A DNA stretch of 64,000 nt, from assembly GCF_964340395.1 (NCBI RefSeq), contig NC_135549.1, positions 23,803,342 through 23,867,341 on the forward strand, written 5' to 3'. The notes below the pieces were generated by a model. That model was not told where the DNA came from, did not search any database, and saw only the letters and a program-made list of their open reading frames with translations. The stretch is from Glandiceps talaboti. Taxonomy: Eukaryota > Hemichordata > Enteropneusta > Spengelidae. The translations under genes and the position numbers were made by a program. How positions within the stretch are numbered: position 1 is the first letter of the stretch; each line of letters starts with the position of its first letter. Positions 53,050 to 64,000 of this stretch are shown here, piece after piece.

Positions 53050-54860
53050 CTATGTTGTAGCGTTCGGTAAATAATTTGCGTAATTAATGAATTTTGGCCA
53101 TTAAGCAATTTCGAAAGAATGCAATCTAGAAATTCGTGTAATTTCTTAGTACATACATTGACATTAAAGAAAAACACACATGCTTACATAATTGATGAAC
53201 TTTGATAATTAATGTAATAAAATAATTCATATAATTTGCACATACATCACCAGTGATAACTAGTCATGTGTTTGATGGAGCTTGATTATGTAGACTTCTT
53301 TGTAATGAGTCATAATAACTAGGCATAACTAGGCAATATCGTAAGCGTGTAGTCTTCGATGTCGGGTAATATCATACAACATCTTAATGTGATACATATG
53401 TTGATAATACGAAGGATATTTGATGGACAGTCCTTAAAGACGCATTTCACTTTATATGTCTACTCTCTAGATGCTGGCGTTTAACCAGCCTGTTACTCTG
53501 TGTTTTGTTTTGCCATTTTCTATTTACATTTGTGTATTAGTCCTTTTTACTATAGACGTCCATGCATTCTAAATTCCAAAAGAGAAGTCATCATAGAAGA
53601 CACGTCCGTTCCACTTAAAACTGTTTAAGCTATGTGACTAATGGACGAAATTTTTTTCGTTAAACTTGATCCAGGATTCAAATGTGAAGGGAAATATGAA
53701 GATACTAGTAGAATTTTATAAAGAGACAGACACTTTAATTAAGTGTACATCAAGTGTAGGAATTTTACTGGTAAGTAACAATCGTCGGCTAACGGTATAA
53801 TATATGTCACAACCACTTACATGCACATTACATTTTCTAATCTTCAATTCGTATGTTTATACATATCGTTCATTTCGTAAAAAATGTCCCAATATATATC
53901 AAAACTATTTGTTAACCCTGGAGTTTAGTTATGGCCATTTGAATAGATAATATTAAACTACTCCTGTTACAAATTTACATACATATCAATTACGCATATT
54001 AGGTGAAAGGACAAAAAGAAAAAAAGGTTATAGAAATATCACTTTCTATAACCAGTGCATCACCTTAGTGAACATGAAAAAAAATCGCCAGTGTAGTCAT
54101 TGATATTAAATAGAATCAATTGTTATAAGTACATCAAATAAAATATATTACATTGCTATCGAACATAATGACTAACACTCATAAAACTGTAACCTGAATG
54201 TTAATTCGTGTACATATACACTGATTACAACATAAAATATCAAACAAGGTTGTTTGACACTTGGTCAGGTATAGAATAATAGACGACGGACGAACAGAGT
54301 CAGGATAGTACAAATATGTGCATACTGGCGTAAATACACTGCACCATGAGCCTTTCACAGTACAACATAACAACATATGATTAATCGCTTAATGATAAGT
54401 TGAACATTTCTAGAAAAACACACTCGCTGAGAACTTTTGACATATGATCAATCAATACCTCTCTAAAGTAATATACTTTATACTAAAAACAAATCCATCC
54501 TTCGACTGTTAATCCATCGTCACAATATTCACTCATGACAATAAACAAAGCCGGTTTTTGCACTTCAGTACAAACGTCACGTCCCATTCACTGAAACTAG
54601 TACTGTCGCAGAATAAAAATGAAGTTGTAAGATGATGAACTTATCACCTTATTTGGAAACCTTAAAATGACGTCATCCTTCAACGTAAACCTTTCTTCAT
54701 CAAATTAAACATACCATTATTATTGTAATCGTGCTTTCGAAGAAGTAAACAACCATACCTCGGTAAGAAATTCGTTACAAACGAAGAAACACCACGCCTG
54801 TTTCATACAGTGATACAGTATAATGGTTATATCGGTTTATACTTCAGAAGGCACTGGAAA
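53050..54860. repeat. segmental duplication, 3' flank of gene D (paralogous to 35,150-37,700)
   Basis: See the 35,150-36,570 entry for anchors. This block lacks the TIR element of 36,568-37,560 but has about 360 bases near 54,275-54,630 that are absent from the other. Confidence 0.85.
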
Positions 54861-55184
54861 TCGTCTTCACACAACATTATCCACAACTCAAAAAAAGGAA
54901 GAAGAAATTCTATTCGACTGCTTGGATATCATGGAATTGTATTCTATCTTAGCACATGTCACAGTAAAACCAACCAAGGTTGAAATTTTGCCCTCGGTAG
55001 TAGAATATCTATTTTGGGTATTACATGACAAGTAGTTGTTTTAAATATCATACTTTGATCTTTCATAATTACTGTACATGATCTTACAATAAAAAAAAAG
55101 AATTCCGACAACTACTTTTGAGTCAGCAATCATTCAAATATCAAGGAAAAATATATTTATCCCGGAGATTTATTTGTATCAAGC

Positions 55185-55273
55185 TCAGCAGTACTTCATA
55201 TTCAGTGTTTCATAGACACTAGGTGTTACTTGGTGTGCTCCTGGTGACAATGATGTGTAGCCAATCTCAGCTG
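55185..55273 (-). pseudogene. duplicated C-terminal tail relic of receptor D type
   Basis: An open minus-strand stretch ends in a stop at 55185 and encodes [19 protein letters not shown] and a few further residues, the last about 28 residues of the receptor tail, with ITAM-like spacing kept. Both its 3' flank (55,035-55,185) and gene D's own (55,280-55,380) share AATTCCGACAACTACTTTTGAG-type sequence, so this is a local tandem duplication of the gene's end. Confidence 0.8.
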
Positions 55274-55372
55274 TAGTTGTTTTAAAATTCAAACTTTGAT
55301 CGCTAAAAACACACGATCTGACAATAAAACAAAATTGCGACAACTACTTTGAGTCGCCAATCATTCAAATGT

Positions 55373-55378
55373 TTTATT
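55373..55378 (-). promoter_or_regulatory. candidate poly(A) signal of receptor D
   Basis: AATAAA on the minus strand starts 10 bases after the TGA stop (55390-55388), giving an unusually short 3' UTR if used. Confidence 0.5.
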
Positions 55379-55387
55379 GTATCAAGG

Positions 55388-58300
55388 TCAGTACTTCGTA
55401 TTCAGTGTTTCGTAGACATTACGTGTTACGTGATGTGTTCCTGGTGACAGAGATGTGTAACCAATTCCATCGAACGATGGTGAGTTTTCATAGATATATT
55501 GTAAATGGTCGACTCTTCTGTTTGATGGTTCAGTGTATCTTTCATACAGGGTATCTTCCAAAATGATACTGAGTTGGTTTGGTCTTGGACCCTTCCTGAT
55601 GCGCGGCTGTTGGTAGTCACTTTCATATATGATATTGTCGAATGTTTGTTGGCTTGTATCGTCAGAGTTATCGTCAGTGTATTTGCCTGATTTAGCTCTT
55701 CGCGAACAGAAGTATCGAGTTATTGTAATGATAATTAAACATAATGCTCCCGTCAACAAACCTCCAAAGAATCCCAGAGAAATATACGCACCAGACGACA
55801 ACGCCTCGACGTCAGTAGTGTTTGTACAGTCTGTAATAAGTGACGGTGTGGCAGCGGTAACACCATCAGAGGTCGACGTACGTGAAAGAGTTGAAGTCAA
55901 TTCCGTCGTTGACGTTACCGCACTTCTTGTTTGCATTGTTGTATGATGATGAGTTGTACTAACCGCTTCTAACGTTGATGGCGCTGTGGTAGTGGTAACA
56001 CCATTAGAGGTCAAACCGCCACTCGTTGTTTGCGAAAGAGTTGAAGTAAATTCCGTTGTTGACGTTTTCTCTTTGGTTGTTTGCATTGTTGTGTGATGAG
56101 TTGTACTAACCGCTTTTAACGTTGATGGCGCTGTGGTAGTGGTAACACCATCAGAGGTCAAACCGCCATTCTCTGTTGTATGTGATAGAGTTGAAGTCAA
56201 TTCCGTCGTTGGCGTTTTCGCTGTGGTTGTTTGCATTATTGTATGATGAGTTGTACTAACTGCTTCTAATGTTGATGATGCAGTCACACCCACCTTTAAA
56301 GTTCTCATACCCAGGGAGGTTCCTTCGGCACTCTTTGCAACGCATGCATAAGTCCCTTCATTTTCATAGTCAATTTCCGGTATTATCAAATCGCCATTGT
56401 AAAGTTGAGTTGGTTCGCTTTCGGAACAAATTTCGCCATTGTCAGGAGGAATCGTGCCACCGTTTGGAGTGATCCAGTATTTGGTAGGTGTCGGGTCACC
56501 AATAACATCACAGTCTAATGTTACATTGTCACCCTCTGATGATGTAATGATTTTGAAAGGTACATAAAAGACTGGTAGGGGATAACACATGAGATCATTG
56601 AGCGGGATGGTCAGCATGTCTTTATTTGCATGCTGTTCAGGTGCTTCACATGTCATTGTACTACCAAAGTTCAGGTGTTGGTTTTCATCTAACCATTGCC
56701 TGATATCCTTCAAACGACAGTCACATGACCATGGGTTATTGTACATATACAGCCGGGACAGATCACCTAATCCATCAAATATACTTCCTGGTAATGTAGT
56801 GATAAGATTATCATACATGTACAGATAGTATAGTTTATCTAATCCCTGGAATGTATTTTCTTGCAAATTTTCCAAATCGTTTCTGTACAGGTACAAATAT
56901 TTCAATTCACTGAGTCCATAGAATACACTCTCTGGTAGAAACTTTATGTTGTTATCGTACAGATATAGTGTTTCTAGACTGTGTAATCCATTAAAGGAAT
57001 TTTCCTGTAGGCAGGATATGTGATTTATATCTAAGCGAAGGTTGGTCAATTTACCAAGGTCTTGGAATGTAAAATCTATTATAGCAGTTATATCATTGCT
57101 GTAGAGATACAAGGTATGTAGATCGTATAGGCCATTGAAAACCTGCACAGGTAAAGAAGCGATTTGATTTGAATGAAGTTGTAAATCTTGCAGACTGTGT
57201 AAATCAACGAACAACGGTTCTTGCAGGACTGAGAGTGTATTGCTGTATAAGTAAAGTCGTGTCAACTTGTCCAGGCCTTTGAAAGTATTATTTTCGAATG
57301 CAACTATATTATTACTGTAGAGGTACAAATACCGAAGGTTGTGTAGTCCACTGAATACCTCCTTAGGTAATGCAGTGAGTTTGTTGGAATAAAGATACAA
57401 ATATTTCAACTCATGTAAACCAGCGAAAGAATTGTTTTGTAGACGGGACATTTCATTGCTGTATAAGCGTAGGTCAGTCAATTTACCAAGGTCTTGGAAA
57501 GTAAAATCTTCTATAGCAGTAATATCATTGCTATAGAGGTACAAATACTGAAGTTTGCCTAAGCCATAGAAAACATCTACAGGTAAGGTAGTGAGTTTGT
57601 TGGAATTGAGGTACAAGGTGTGTAGATCGTATAGATCACTGAAAACATCCTCGGGTAAAGTATTGAGTTTGTTGGAATCAAGCCGCAATGTTTGCAGCCC
57701 ATGCAAATCAGCAAACGAATTGTTGTGTAGGCGGGAGATTTCATTGCTATATAGGTACAATGTTTGTAGGTCGTACAGGCCACTGAAAACATCCTTAGGT
57801 AAAGAGTCAATTTTGTTTGATTGTAATCGCAAATCTTGCAGACTGTGCAAATCAGTGAACCACTTAGTTTGCAGGATTGACAGTGAATTACTGTATAAGT
57901 ATAACCGAGTCAATTTATCAAGGCTTTGGAAAGTCAAATCTTCTATAGCAGTAATATCATTTCTGTCGAGGTACAAGTACCGAAGGTTGTGAATTCCACT
58001 GAAAACATCTTCAGGTAAATGATTAATATCATTACTGTAGAGGTACAAGTACTGAAGTTTGTCTAAGCCATAGAAAACATCTACGGGTAAGGTAGTGAAT
58101 TTGTTGGAATTGAGGTACAGAGTCTGTAAGTCGTATAGGCCATTGAAAACATCCTCAGGTAAAGAGGCAAGTTTGTTTGATTGAAGTCGCAAATCTTGCA
58201 GACTGTGCAAATCAATAAACCATTTTGTTTGCAGGATTGACAGTAAATTACTGTATAAATATAACTGAGTCAGTTTATCAAGGTTTTGGAAAGTAAAATC

Positions 58301-59218
58301 TTCTATAGCATTAATATCATTGCTGTAGATGTACAAGTGCCGAAGGTTGTGTAGTCCACTGAAAACATATTCAGGTAAGGTAGTGAGTTTGTTTGAATAA
58401 AGACGCAAATATTGTAACTCATGTAAACCAGCGAACGAATTGTTTTGTAGACTGGAAATTTCATTGCTGTATAAGCGTAGGTCGGTCAATTTACCAAGGT
58501 CTTGGAAAGTAAAATCTTCTATAGCAGTAATATCATTACTGTAGAGGTACAAATACTGAAGGTTCTGTAGTCCACTGAAAACATCTACAGGCAAGGTAGT
58601 CAGTTTGTTGGAATAGAGGTACAAGGTCTGTAGGTCATACAGGCCACTGAAAACATCCTCTGGTAAAGAGGCAATTTTGTTGGATTGAAGTCGCAAATCT
58701 TGCAAACTGTGCAAATCAGTAAACCATTTTGTTTGCAGGATTGACAGTGAATTACTGTATAAGTATAACCGAGTCAATTTATCAAGGTTTTGGAAAGTAA
58801 AATCTTCTATAGCAGTAATATCATTTCTGTCGAGGTACAAGTACCGAAGGTTGTGAAGTCCACTGAAGACTTCTACAGGTAACACAGTGAGTTGGTTTGA
58901 GTACAGGTACAGGCGTTCCAAATTAGACAATCCAGTAAATGCGAGTACTTCTACTTCTTCTATGCTGTTAGTGTACAGGTAAAGCCACGTCAAACTTGAT
59001 AGAGTATCAAATGAGTTATTATAAATACCGGCCAAGTTATTTGTATCCAGGTATAAGATTGTTGTGTCTGTCGGAATCCCCTCTGGAATTTCTGTTAATC
59101 CTTGATTTCGACAATTAACAGTGGTTCCTGAACACGAACATTCTGTTGGACAGGTTTGGCTAGTACCAATATGCAGTATGAACCACAGTATAGTCGTTGA
59201 TATCGCCAATACAGCCAT
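55388..59218 (-). CDS. LRR-Ig transmembrane receptor D, 32 LRRs, ITAM-like tail
   Basis: The largest member, 1276 residues in one exon. The start is set at 59218 (MAVLAIS, as in B and C); an in-frame ATG seven codons upstream lies across a splice acceptor (TTTTCCTTTGCCTCTCGCAG). Signal peptide; LRRNT (CPTECSC); 32 LRRs of exactly 24 residues; LRRCT (NPWSCDC...MTCEAP...LMC); Ig domain ([19 protein letters not shown]); a stalk of three tandem Thr/Ser-rich units of about 49 residues; membrane helix [19 protein letters not shown]; tail of about 105 residues. Tail motifs: [23 protein letters not shown] (YxN), IGYTSL (ITIM-like) and NVYETL. YTSL-x11-YETL fits ITAM spacing. Inside the LRR array, four-LRR cassettes containing LQTKWF recur (LRR 4-7, 11-14, 16-19), showing growth by in-frame unequal exchange. 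Confidence 0.94.
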   Translation of the reverse strand: MAVLAISTTILWFILHIGTSQTCPTECSCSGTTVNCRNQGLTEIPEGIPTDTTILYLDTNNLAGIYNNSFDTLSSLTWLYLYTNSIEEVEVLAFTGLSNLERLYLYSNQLTVLPVEVFSGLHNLRYLYLDRNDITAIEDFTFQNLDKLTRLYLYSNSLSILQTKWFTDLHSLQDLRLQSNKIASLPEDVFSGLYDLQTLYLYSNKLTTLPVDVFSGLQNLQYLYLYSNDITAIEDFTFQDLGKLTDLRLYSNEISSLQNNSFAGLHELQYLRLYSNKLTTLPEYVFSGLHNLRHLYIYSNDINAIEDFTFQNLDKLTQLYLYSNLLSILQTKWFIDLHSLQDLRLQSNKLASLPEDVFNGLYDLQTLYLNSNKFTTLPVDVFYGLDKLQYLYLYSNDINHLPEDVFSGIHNLRYLYLDRNDITAIEDLTFQSLDKLTRLYLYSNSLSILQTKWFTDLHSLQDLRLQSNKIDSLPKDVFSGLYDLQTLYLYSNEISRLHNNSFADLHGLQTLRLDSNKLNTLPEDVFSDLYDLHTLYLNSNKLTTLPVDVFYGLGKLQYLYLYSNDITAIEDFTFQDLGKLTDLRLYSNEMSRLQNNSFAGLHELKYLYLYSNKLTALPKEVFSGLHNLRYLYLYSNNIVAFENNTFKGLDKLTRLYLYSNTLSVLQEPLFVDLHSLQDLQLHSNQIASLPVQVFNGLYDLHTLYLYSNDITAIIDFTFQDLGKLTNLRLDINHISCLQENSFNGLHSLETLYLYDNNIKFLPESVFYGLSELKYLYLYRNDLENLQENTFQGLDKLYYLYMYDNLITTLPGSIFDGLGDLSRLYMYNNPWSCDCRLKDIRQWLDENQHLNFGSTMTCEAPEQHANKDMLTIPLNDLMCYPLPVFYVPFKIITSSEGDNVTLDCDVIGDPTPTKYWITPNGGTIPPDNGEICSESEPTQLYNGDLIIPEIDYENEGTYACVAKSAEGTSLGMRTLKVGVTASSTLEAVSTTHHTIMQTTTAKTPTTELTSTLSHTTENGGLTSDGVTTTTAPSTLKAVSTTHHTTMQTTKEKTSTTEFTSTLSQTTSGGLTSNGVTTTTAPSTLEAVSTTHHHTTMQTRSAVTSTTELTSTLSRTSTSDGVTAATPSLITDCTNTTDVEALSSGAYISLGFFGGLLTGALCLIIITITRYFCSRRAKSGKYTDDNSDDTSQQTFDNIIYESDYQQPRIRKGPRPNQLSIILEDTLYERYTEPSNRRVDHLQYIYENSPSFDGIGYTSLSPGTHHVTRNVYETLNTKY
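55830..56295 (-). repeat. three stalk-encoding tandem units in receptor D
   Basis: GATGAGTTGTACTAAC anchors at about 55948, 56095 and 56245 give periods of 147 and 150, both multiples of three. Each unit encodes [16 protein letters not shown] followed by Thr/Ser-rich sequence. Genes B and C have one unit and the pseudogene four. Confidence 0.9.
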
Positions 59219-59239
59219 TCCGCTATCTGCGAGAGGCAA

Positions 59240-61465
59240 AGGAAAATCGTTTGGTTTTTAAATAAATAATAATTATAATTATGTGTATTCACCAGTGTGA
59301 TTAAAATTGCTTTAAAATAGAGACATATACAGAATACAGGGCAACAGAGATCAGGAAATAGCAAGGCTAGCTAGTTAATCCCACAGTGACTAACATAATA
59401 GTACTAGTAGGTGTATATATACAACATTCCAGATTGCCATAGGAACTATCACAATTATTTTAATCAAAAAACGAAAAAAGCATAACAAACTACAATGGAA
59501 ACAGTAAAATTGATACACATACAGTTTCCAGTCAATTTGATATAAAGCTCTTCATGACAATACAGCTGTACATATTCTGCTCATGAATAAAAACTCTTAA
59601 CTGTCTTTTTTGGTATCACTAATATCCGCGACATCAATATTTGCCATGCACCTTATTTGGACCCTAGCTGAAATTTTCCCACAGCTGTCTATTTATATAC
59701 TACCGACCAATGTACTACATAGTATTTTTGCGCGGTAAAAAGTAACAACTACATCCTCTTTGTCCTACATAATATCAGCCTGCAGAAGGCATTTCAAGTT
59801 CAATTATTTCAACTTCTTCTTGATGTAGTTAACGCCAATCAAATTATTAAATTTCTGTTCACTAGTTTTCAACACGAAGGGTTCACATGAGAAACGCTTG
59901 ACAATGCACATTGCTCTTCCGCAAAGGGTAGAAAGACATAAGTATATTGCACATGCGCAAAGCCTTTAATTTTGTTTACAACTAGCTACAATGAACTTGT
60001 AAGTTGAAGTAAAAAAAGGACTTTTTTGAATGTAAGTATTATATTTAAACTCCATCATTTTGTCAACGACGGCAATGAGCACATGTATTAGCTCTTTATG
60101 GGGGATTCAAGAATATTCAGTTTTTGGAGCAGATCTTCTGTAGAAATTCGGAAGTGATACTTCCATGTCCGACTACACCTACACGAAGTAAAGAATTGGA
60201 CTCTCTGATATTCTATGCCAGGTATCATTTTTGACGGGCCAAATCAAAAACAACAATTTTGTCTATGACTGGCAATTTCATTCATGATTGTCTCATGGTC
60301 AAATGTTCACGAAAATAGCAATTGTAATTTTCCACACCTCATTGTTGTATAATGATGACTCGCTACTGCCAGCAATATGTAGCATGTAATAAAATATCTC
60401 ACAAAAGCATGTTATTAGGTATTATTATATTTTTGCATTTGCATTTCAGTCATTTCTGGAAGACGAATTCTTGCCCTTGGTGATGATGTGCCAGCAGTGT
60501 GCCGGAATGGTCTCCGAGTTAGTAGTGATAATTGCGATGTACTGTGTGTGTGCCTAATGTGCCCATTTTTACTATCCAATATGGTAAGGGGGGGGGGGGG
60601 GAGGTCAGATGAGAAACACAATGCACATTGCCTGTGCTTACACCAGGCATACAATTAATTTGAAGATGATATTGGAAAAATGTCTGTCATTACTAGTCAA
60701 TGGCTCACAGCTAAGCTAAGCGGCAACAAAAGTTTGTCAGACTTACTAATAATAAACAGCTAGATAATTTTGGACTACTCAATGACAACCTAATATACTG
60801 TTAAATATATCGGGACTTATCGATTGCGATGTACTAACTGCTCGAGCTTTGGGACTTACTCAAGGCCTAGCCTGGTCGTAATGGTATGTTCGAGGTCGTC
60901 AAATTGCAAAGAACAATGAAGAACAACCGAATAGCTTCTGTGGTCACGTGAGAAATGGAAACATTTTGCTGATGCTAGATCTTCTACCTACCACAGCCAG
61001 TATCAGCCTTGTCACCTATATTATATTTCACCCTGGCAAACTGAAAAAAACAACGTGGCTGCCTTCATTCATACCTCATACCTGTCTGCCTATCACGTGC
61101 TAACTTTAGGGTGGTTACACAAACAACATGTACATACTTGGCCAATAATTTCACCTTTTCATTACGCGATACCCAGCAGTAATTTCAGTGCTTTTATTAC
61201 TCAGTGATTTATGTAGTGAACAATCATGATTTACCAATTAACTCAAAACGTTAAAACATAGAGACAACATCAAAGTGTCTACCCGTATATTGTCAGATTT
61301 TAAACTGTCTTTATAGACATTGACCGTCGGCTTAGATCTACAGGTTCGGTTACTGAAATTCAGCAATTCCCTGCGTTATCACAGACATTGTAGTATTTAT
61401 TTGTTGCAACCAATTTCTTTTAATTCATATCTCCATTCAGTCACATTTGAGGGGGGGGGCATGTC
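59240..61465. other. no gene recognised
   Basis: Presumed 5' flank or intron of gene D. A poly(G) run is at about 60589-60602. No counterpart of the 5' exon found for B and C was seen. Confidence 0.4.
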
Positions 61466-61469
61466 TTCG

Positions 61470-61645
61470 ACGAAGACGTGTTTTATGTTTTGGAACAATT
61501 TGTTCACATCTACAGCATGTCCATTATTACTCTCGTCCTATATCTACATTTATTATCACTTCACTTCGAGTGTTGTCTAGGGAGTACATACCAACGTTAA
61601 ACTAAACAACATTATATCTGATTTACAAAGGTTACATAACGCACA
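61470..61645. repeat. duplicated 5' flank segment upstream of gene D
   Basis: TTATGTTTTGGAACAATTTG, then TCACATCTACA.CATGT, TATCTACAT and GATTTACAAAGG align with the 5' flanks of B (40,310-40,450) and C (49,690-49,830). In D it lies 2.25 kb upstream of the start, against about 0.2-0.3 kb in B and C. Confidence 0.7.
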
Positions 61646-61649
61646 TGCT

Positions 61650-64000
61650 AAACTTCTTGAAGGTGTCACAGGTACAGTGAACGTATTGCCTAACAAGCTC
61701 AGCTGCTACAGATAGCCTGAAATATTATAAGAATCATAATATTTCCAAACCTCCCCTCTCGATGAGAGGACGGCACTGCCTTTAAGCACGCTGTTATGAT
61801 GCCATGACACATTTTTTCAACATTTAAACCTATTTAAAGGCCAAGGTCCACTATATAAAGAGGATTATGGGTAATGTATGCATATGCGGGAAATTCAAAC
61901 TGCTGTAAGGAGCACTGACTTTGCCCTCATGTCTTCATCCCATTTTGCACTGAAAAAGTTTCACATGGCGCTCATATTTCATATATACTGTTTGTAAATA
62001 TATAGTGATGCAACATGAGTAGAAATAACTGACGTTAACTAAGTTTGGTAGCCAATATAGCAGGTTTACCGTCAAACTGACCCAAAATTTGTTTCAAATT
62101 TGACTAGTAAAAACCGTTGGCCAGTTGTCAATTAGGCTTACAAGTTACACAAAGCATGATAAGACACTGTGAATGGTGCAAATAAACGACGTGCGAAATG
62201 CCAAATACCGAATGCAAACAATACAAGCGAACAAAAGGGTCTGTGTGCACTCTCTTAGCCCGATATTTTGCCTAAAATCAAGCTCATATGTGCGAACGGT
62301 ACGTGAAAATGATACATTGTTACTGAAATAGAATGACATAAAATGAAACCAAAATGTTTCTCAGTTTGATCGATGTACGTTCTGGGTTGCTACACTCCTT
62401 AGTAAAATCACAATTTCATACAACTTTTTGTGCGCGCGACAAGTGTTTTCTGTCAAGTAGTTGTGTCGTTGACGTACCTATACCTAGTAGGCAGTGATGT
62501 AGATAATAGCCGGTTACCGCCCAGCTATAACTTATAAGTATAACCACGTACAACAGTTTAGTTGTGGGACCGGCTAAGGAAAGTACTAAAATCTGACGAC
62601 CATTGAAAAAAATTCTAAGGTCGGAAAATTAAATATGAGTTTCCCAGAAGTACTAATAGCACGTAAAATACCCAAAGTGTAAAAAAAAAAAAGAAGAAGA
62701 AATAAATTCATTATTATTTGGAAAACATTTGAGGATTACGCGGTAAAACAAGACTGGCCACGCTATCGCTAGCGAAAGCCTTCGAACCAGTTCCATAGGG
62801 ACCGGACGTTGAAGGAAGCGCGAAGCGAAGTGTGAGGTCAATGTAACGTCTCATGATGTATGATGCAACAACACGACGTTTACGTAGAGTAGAACTAAAT
62901 GTTTTCTAAACTTCAACGGAAAGAAATTTTGTCGATCGGACACTGACTATTTTCAAATTCTTAAAACATCTGAGAAAAATAAAGAGAGGAAGCAAAATGT
63001 AGCACTGACAGACAAGATAGACGTACGGTACGTTTACAGGAGGCGAGGCACACCATGTGGTGCAAACTGGACAATGATCGTGCGTGTCACGTGTATGGCA
63101 TCAGATGTAATACATGTAGCTAACCAAATATTCTTGGAATGCAGCCTTTCTTGTAACAAGTATTGGAAATTGTCAGAAACCTGAGGATTTTATGACTGAA
63201 TATATTTCGATCAAGAATTCCCATACTTTCAGTTAAATTTTCTGATGACCCCGAAGCAAGACATGTTTGAAACATTTAGTGCGACATTTGATACTGATAA
63301 ACGAGTGATATAATTCATAAACAAATCTAACGTTGGCAACTCTTTTATTTCTGTAACGATCATCAAATTTCAAGGACAACTGTCTATGTTGTACACATAG
63401 ATCATACACCACTACCTAGTCTAGTTCCTATACCTGTCGACTGTTCTCTACGATCTCTAGCTCTGTGCATGTTGTGGAGATGAACGTAACGCGAACTGAC
63501 AAGACTACAAGTACAATCATGGAGGCATCATAAATATTTGTTTCATTCAAATTTGAAAGTTGAGAAATCGTATTAAATTCTTTCCAGATTTCTCAAAAAT
63601 CGTTTCCATATGTTTTGGCACTATCCAGCAATAATCCTCGTCATGTAAATGACATCGACTGACATCGTAGTCAAACATACGCACGGAGACAGAGCGGAGA
63701 CCAAACAAGAGTCCGTACTCACCCCATCACGACGTATGCATTTATGCGTTTGTTTTGAAATAGCTGGGGTGGTACTCGTACACATCGGGATAACTCGGAG
63801 AAGCACATGTTTGTGATTTTATTGACTGTTTTCTGAGATGGGACATTGGGTTTGGAAATACAAGTTTAATCAATCATAAAACAGCCATAACAGATACTTT
63901 CAAAGAATTAGAACACGGAAGGAAAATAACGGGAACATCAATGACATTTCTACCAAACTCAAGATCGCACGTAGCTATCTACCTAGTGTACAGTAAGTAT
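61650..64000. other. no gene recognised
   Basis: Only short open frames without recognisable motifs, and no repeat shared with the rest of the window that I could see. Confidence 0.45.

Noticed and set aside
27602-59218. Somatic VLR-type assembly of the LRR genes
   Set aside because: All four genes have a complete, ordered LRRNT-LRR-LRRCT frame in the germline sequence, and no incomplete gene flanked by donor cassettes is seen, only short relics. Conversion between germline genes is possible, but there is no evidence for lamprey-like assembly.
1-64000. CRISPR arrays, operons, ribosome-binding sites, tRNA or rRNA genes
   Set aside because: The window is eukaryotic. The tandem repeats seen have no spacer structure, and I recognised no tRNA cloverleaf or rRNA sequence by eye; a covariance-model search would be needed to exclude small RNA genes.

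Overview
The window reads as animal nuclear DNA. It is AT-rich, with long simple repeats, dispersed repeat families, retroelements with decayed frames, and large single-exon receptor genes preceded by splice-acceptor sequences. The LRR-Ig receptors and the DIRS-type retroelement suggest a marine invertebrate. A cephalochordate or hemichordate is my guess, but the sequence does not settle the taxon. All recognisable genes lie on the minus strand.

Positions 1-17,400 are a graveyard of mobile elements. At 1-2.3 kb lies a broken gene whose C-terminal part has an IQ motif, a BRCT-like domain and a basic HMG-like segment. At 4.2-8.4 kb is a decayed DIRS/Ngaro-type retrotransposon (gag, RT-RNase H, tyrosine recombinase) with frameshifts and an altered RT catalytic box. 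From 17.38 down to 8.88 kb I see the two ends of an LTR retrotransposon: a 684-bp 5' LTR with primer-binding site and gag relic, and a polypurine tract with the start of the 3' LTR. Between them are an envelope-like relic, a nested LTR/gag fragment, and a broken gene with a ubiquitin-specific-protease domain.

Positions 17.4-27.5 kb hold no gene I can support, but do hold striking repeats: a perfect 51-bp inverted repeat around a (TA)n tract, a triplicated unit of about 240 bp ending in AATAAA, and a 257-bp tandem duplication whose first copy carries a small hairpin insertion flanked by an 11-bp duplication.

Positions 27.6-59.2 kb are the core: four paralogous receptor genes A-D, all on the minus strand, plus a truncated pseudogene and two short relics. 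Each intact gene encodes a signal peptide, LRRNT, an array of 24-residue LRRs, LRRCT, one Ig domain, a Thr/Ser-rich stalk and a transmembrane helix. The LRR number is 24, 15, 8 and 32 in A, B, C and D. The first and last LRRs are conserved and the middle expands or contracts. C and D end in a tyrosine-rich tail; in D the spacing YxxL-x11-YxxL fits an ITAM. B keeps this tail only out of frame, and A has none. Flanking DNA is duplicated along with the genes, so the cluster grew by block duplication. I infer a small family of LRR-Ig cell-surface receptors, possibly immune, with diversified ectodomains and signalling or non-signalling tails. This is the best candidate here for an undescribed system.

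Positions 59.2-64.0 kb contain a piece of duplicated 5' flank near 61.5 kb and otherwise nothing I can identify.
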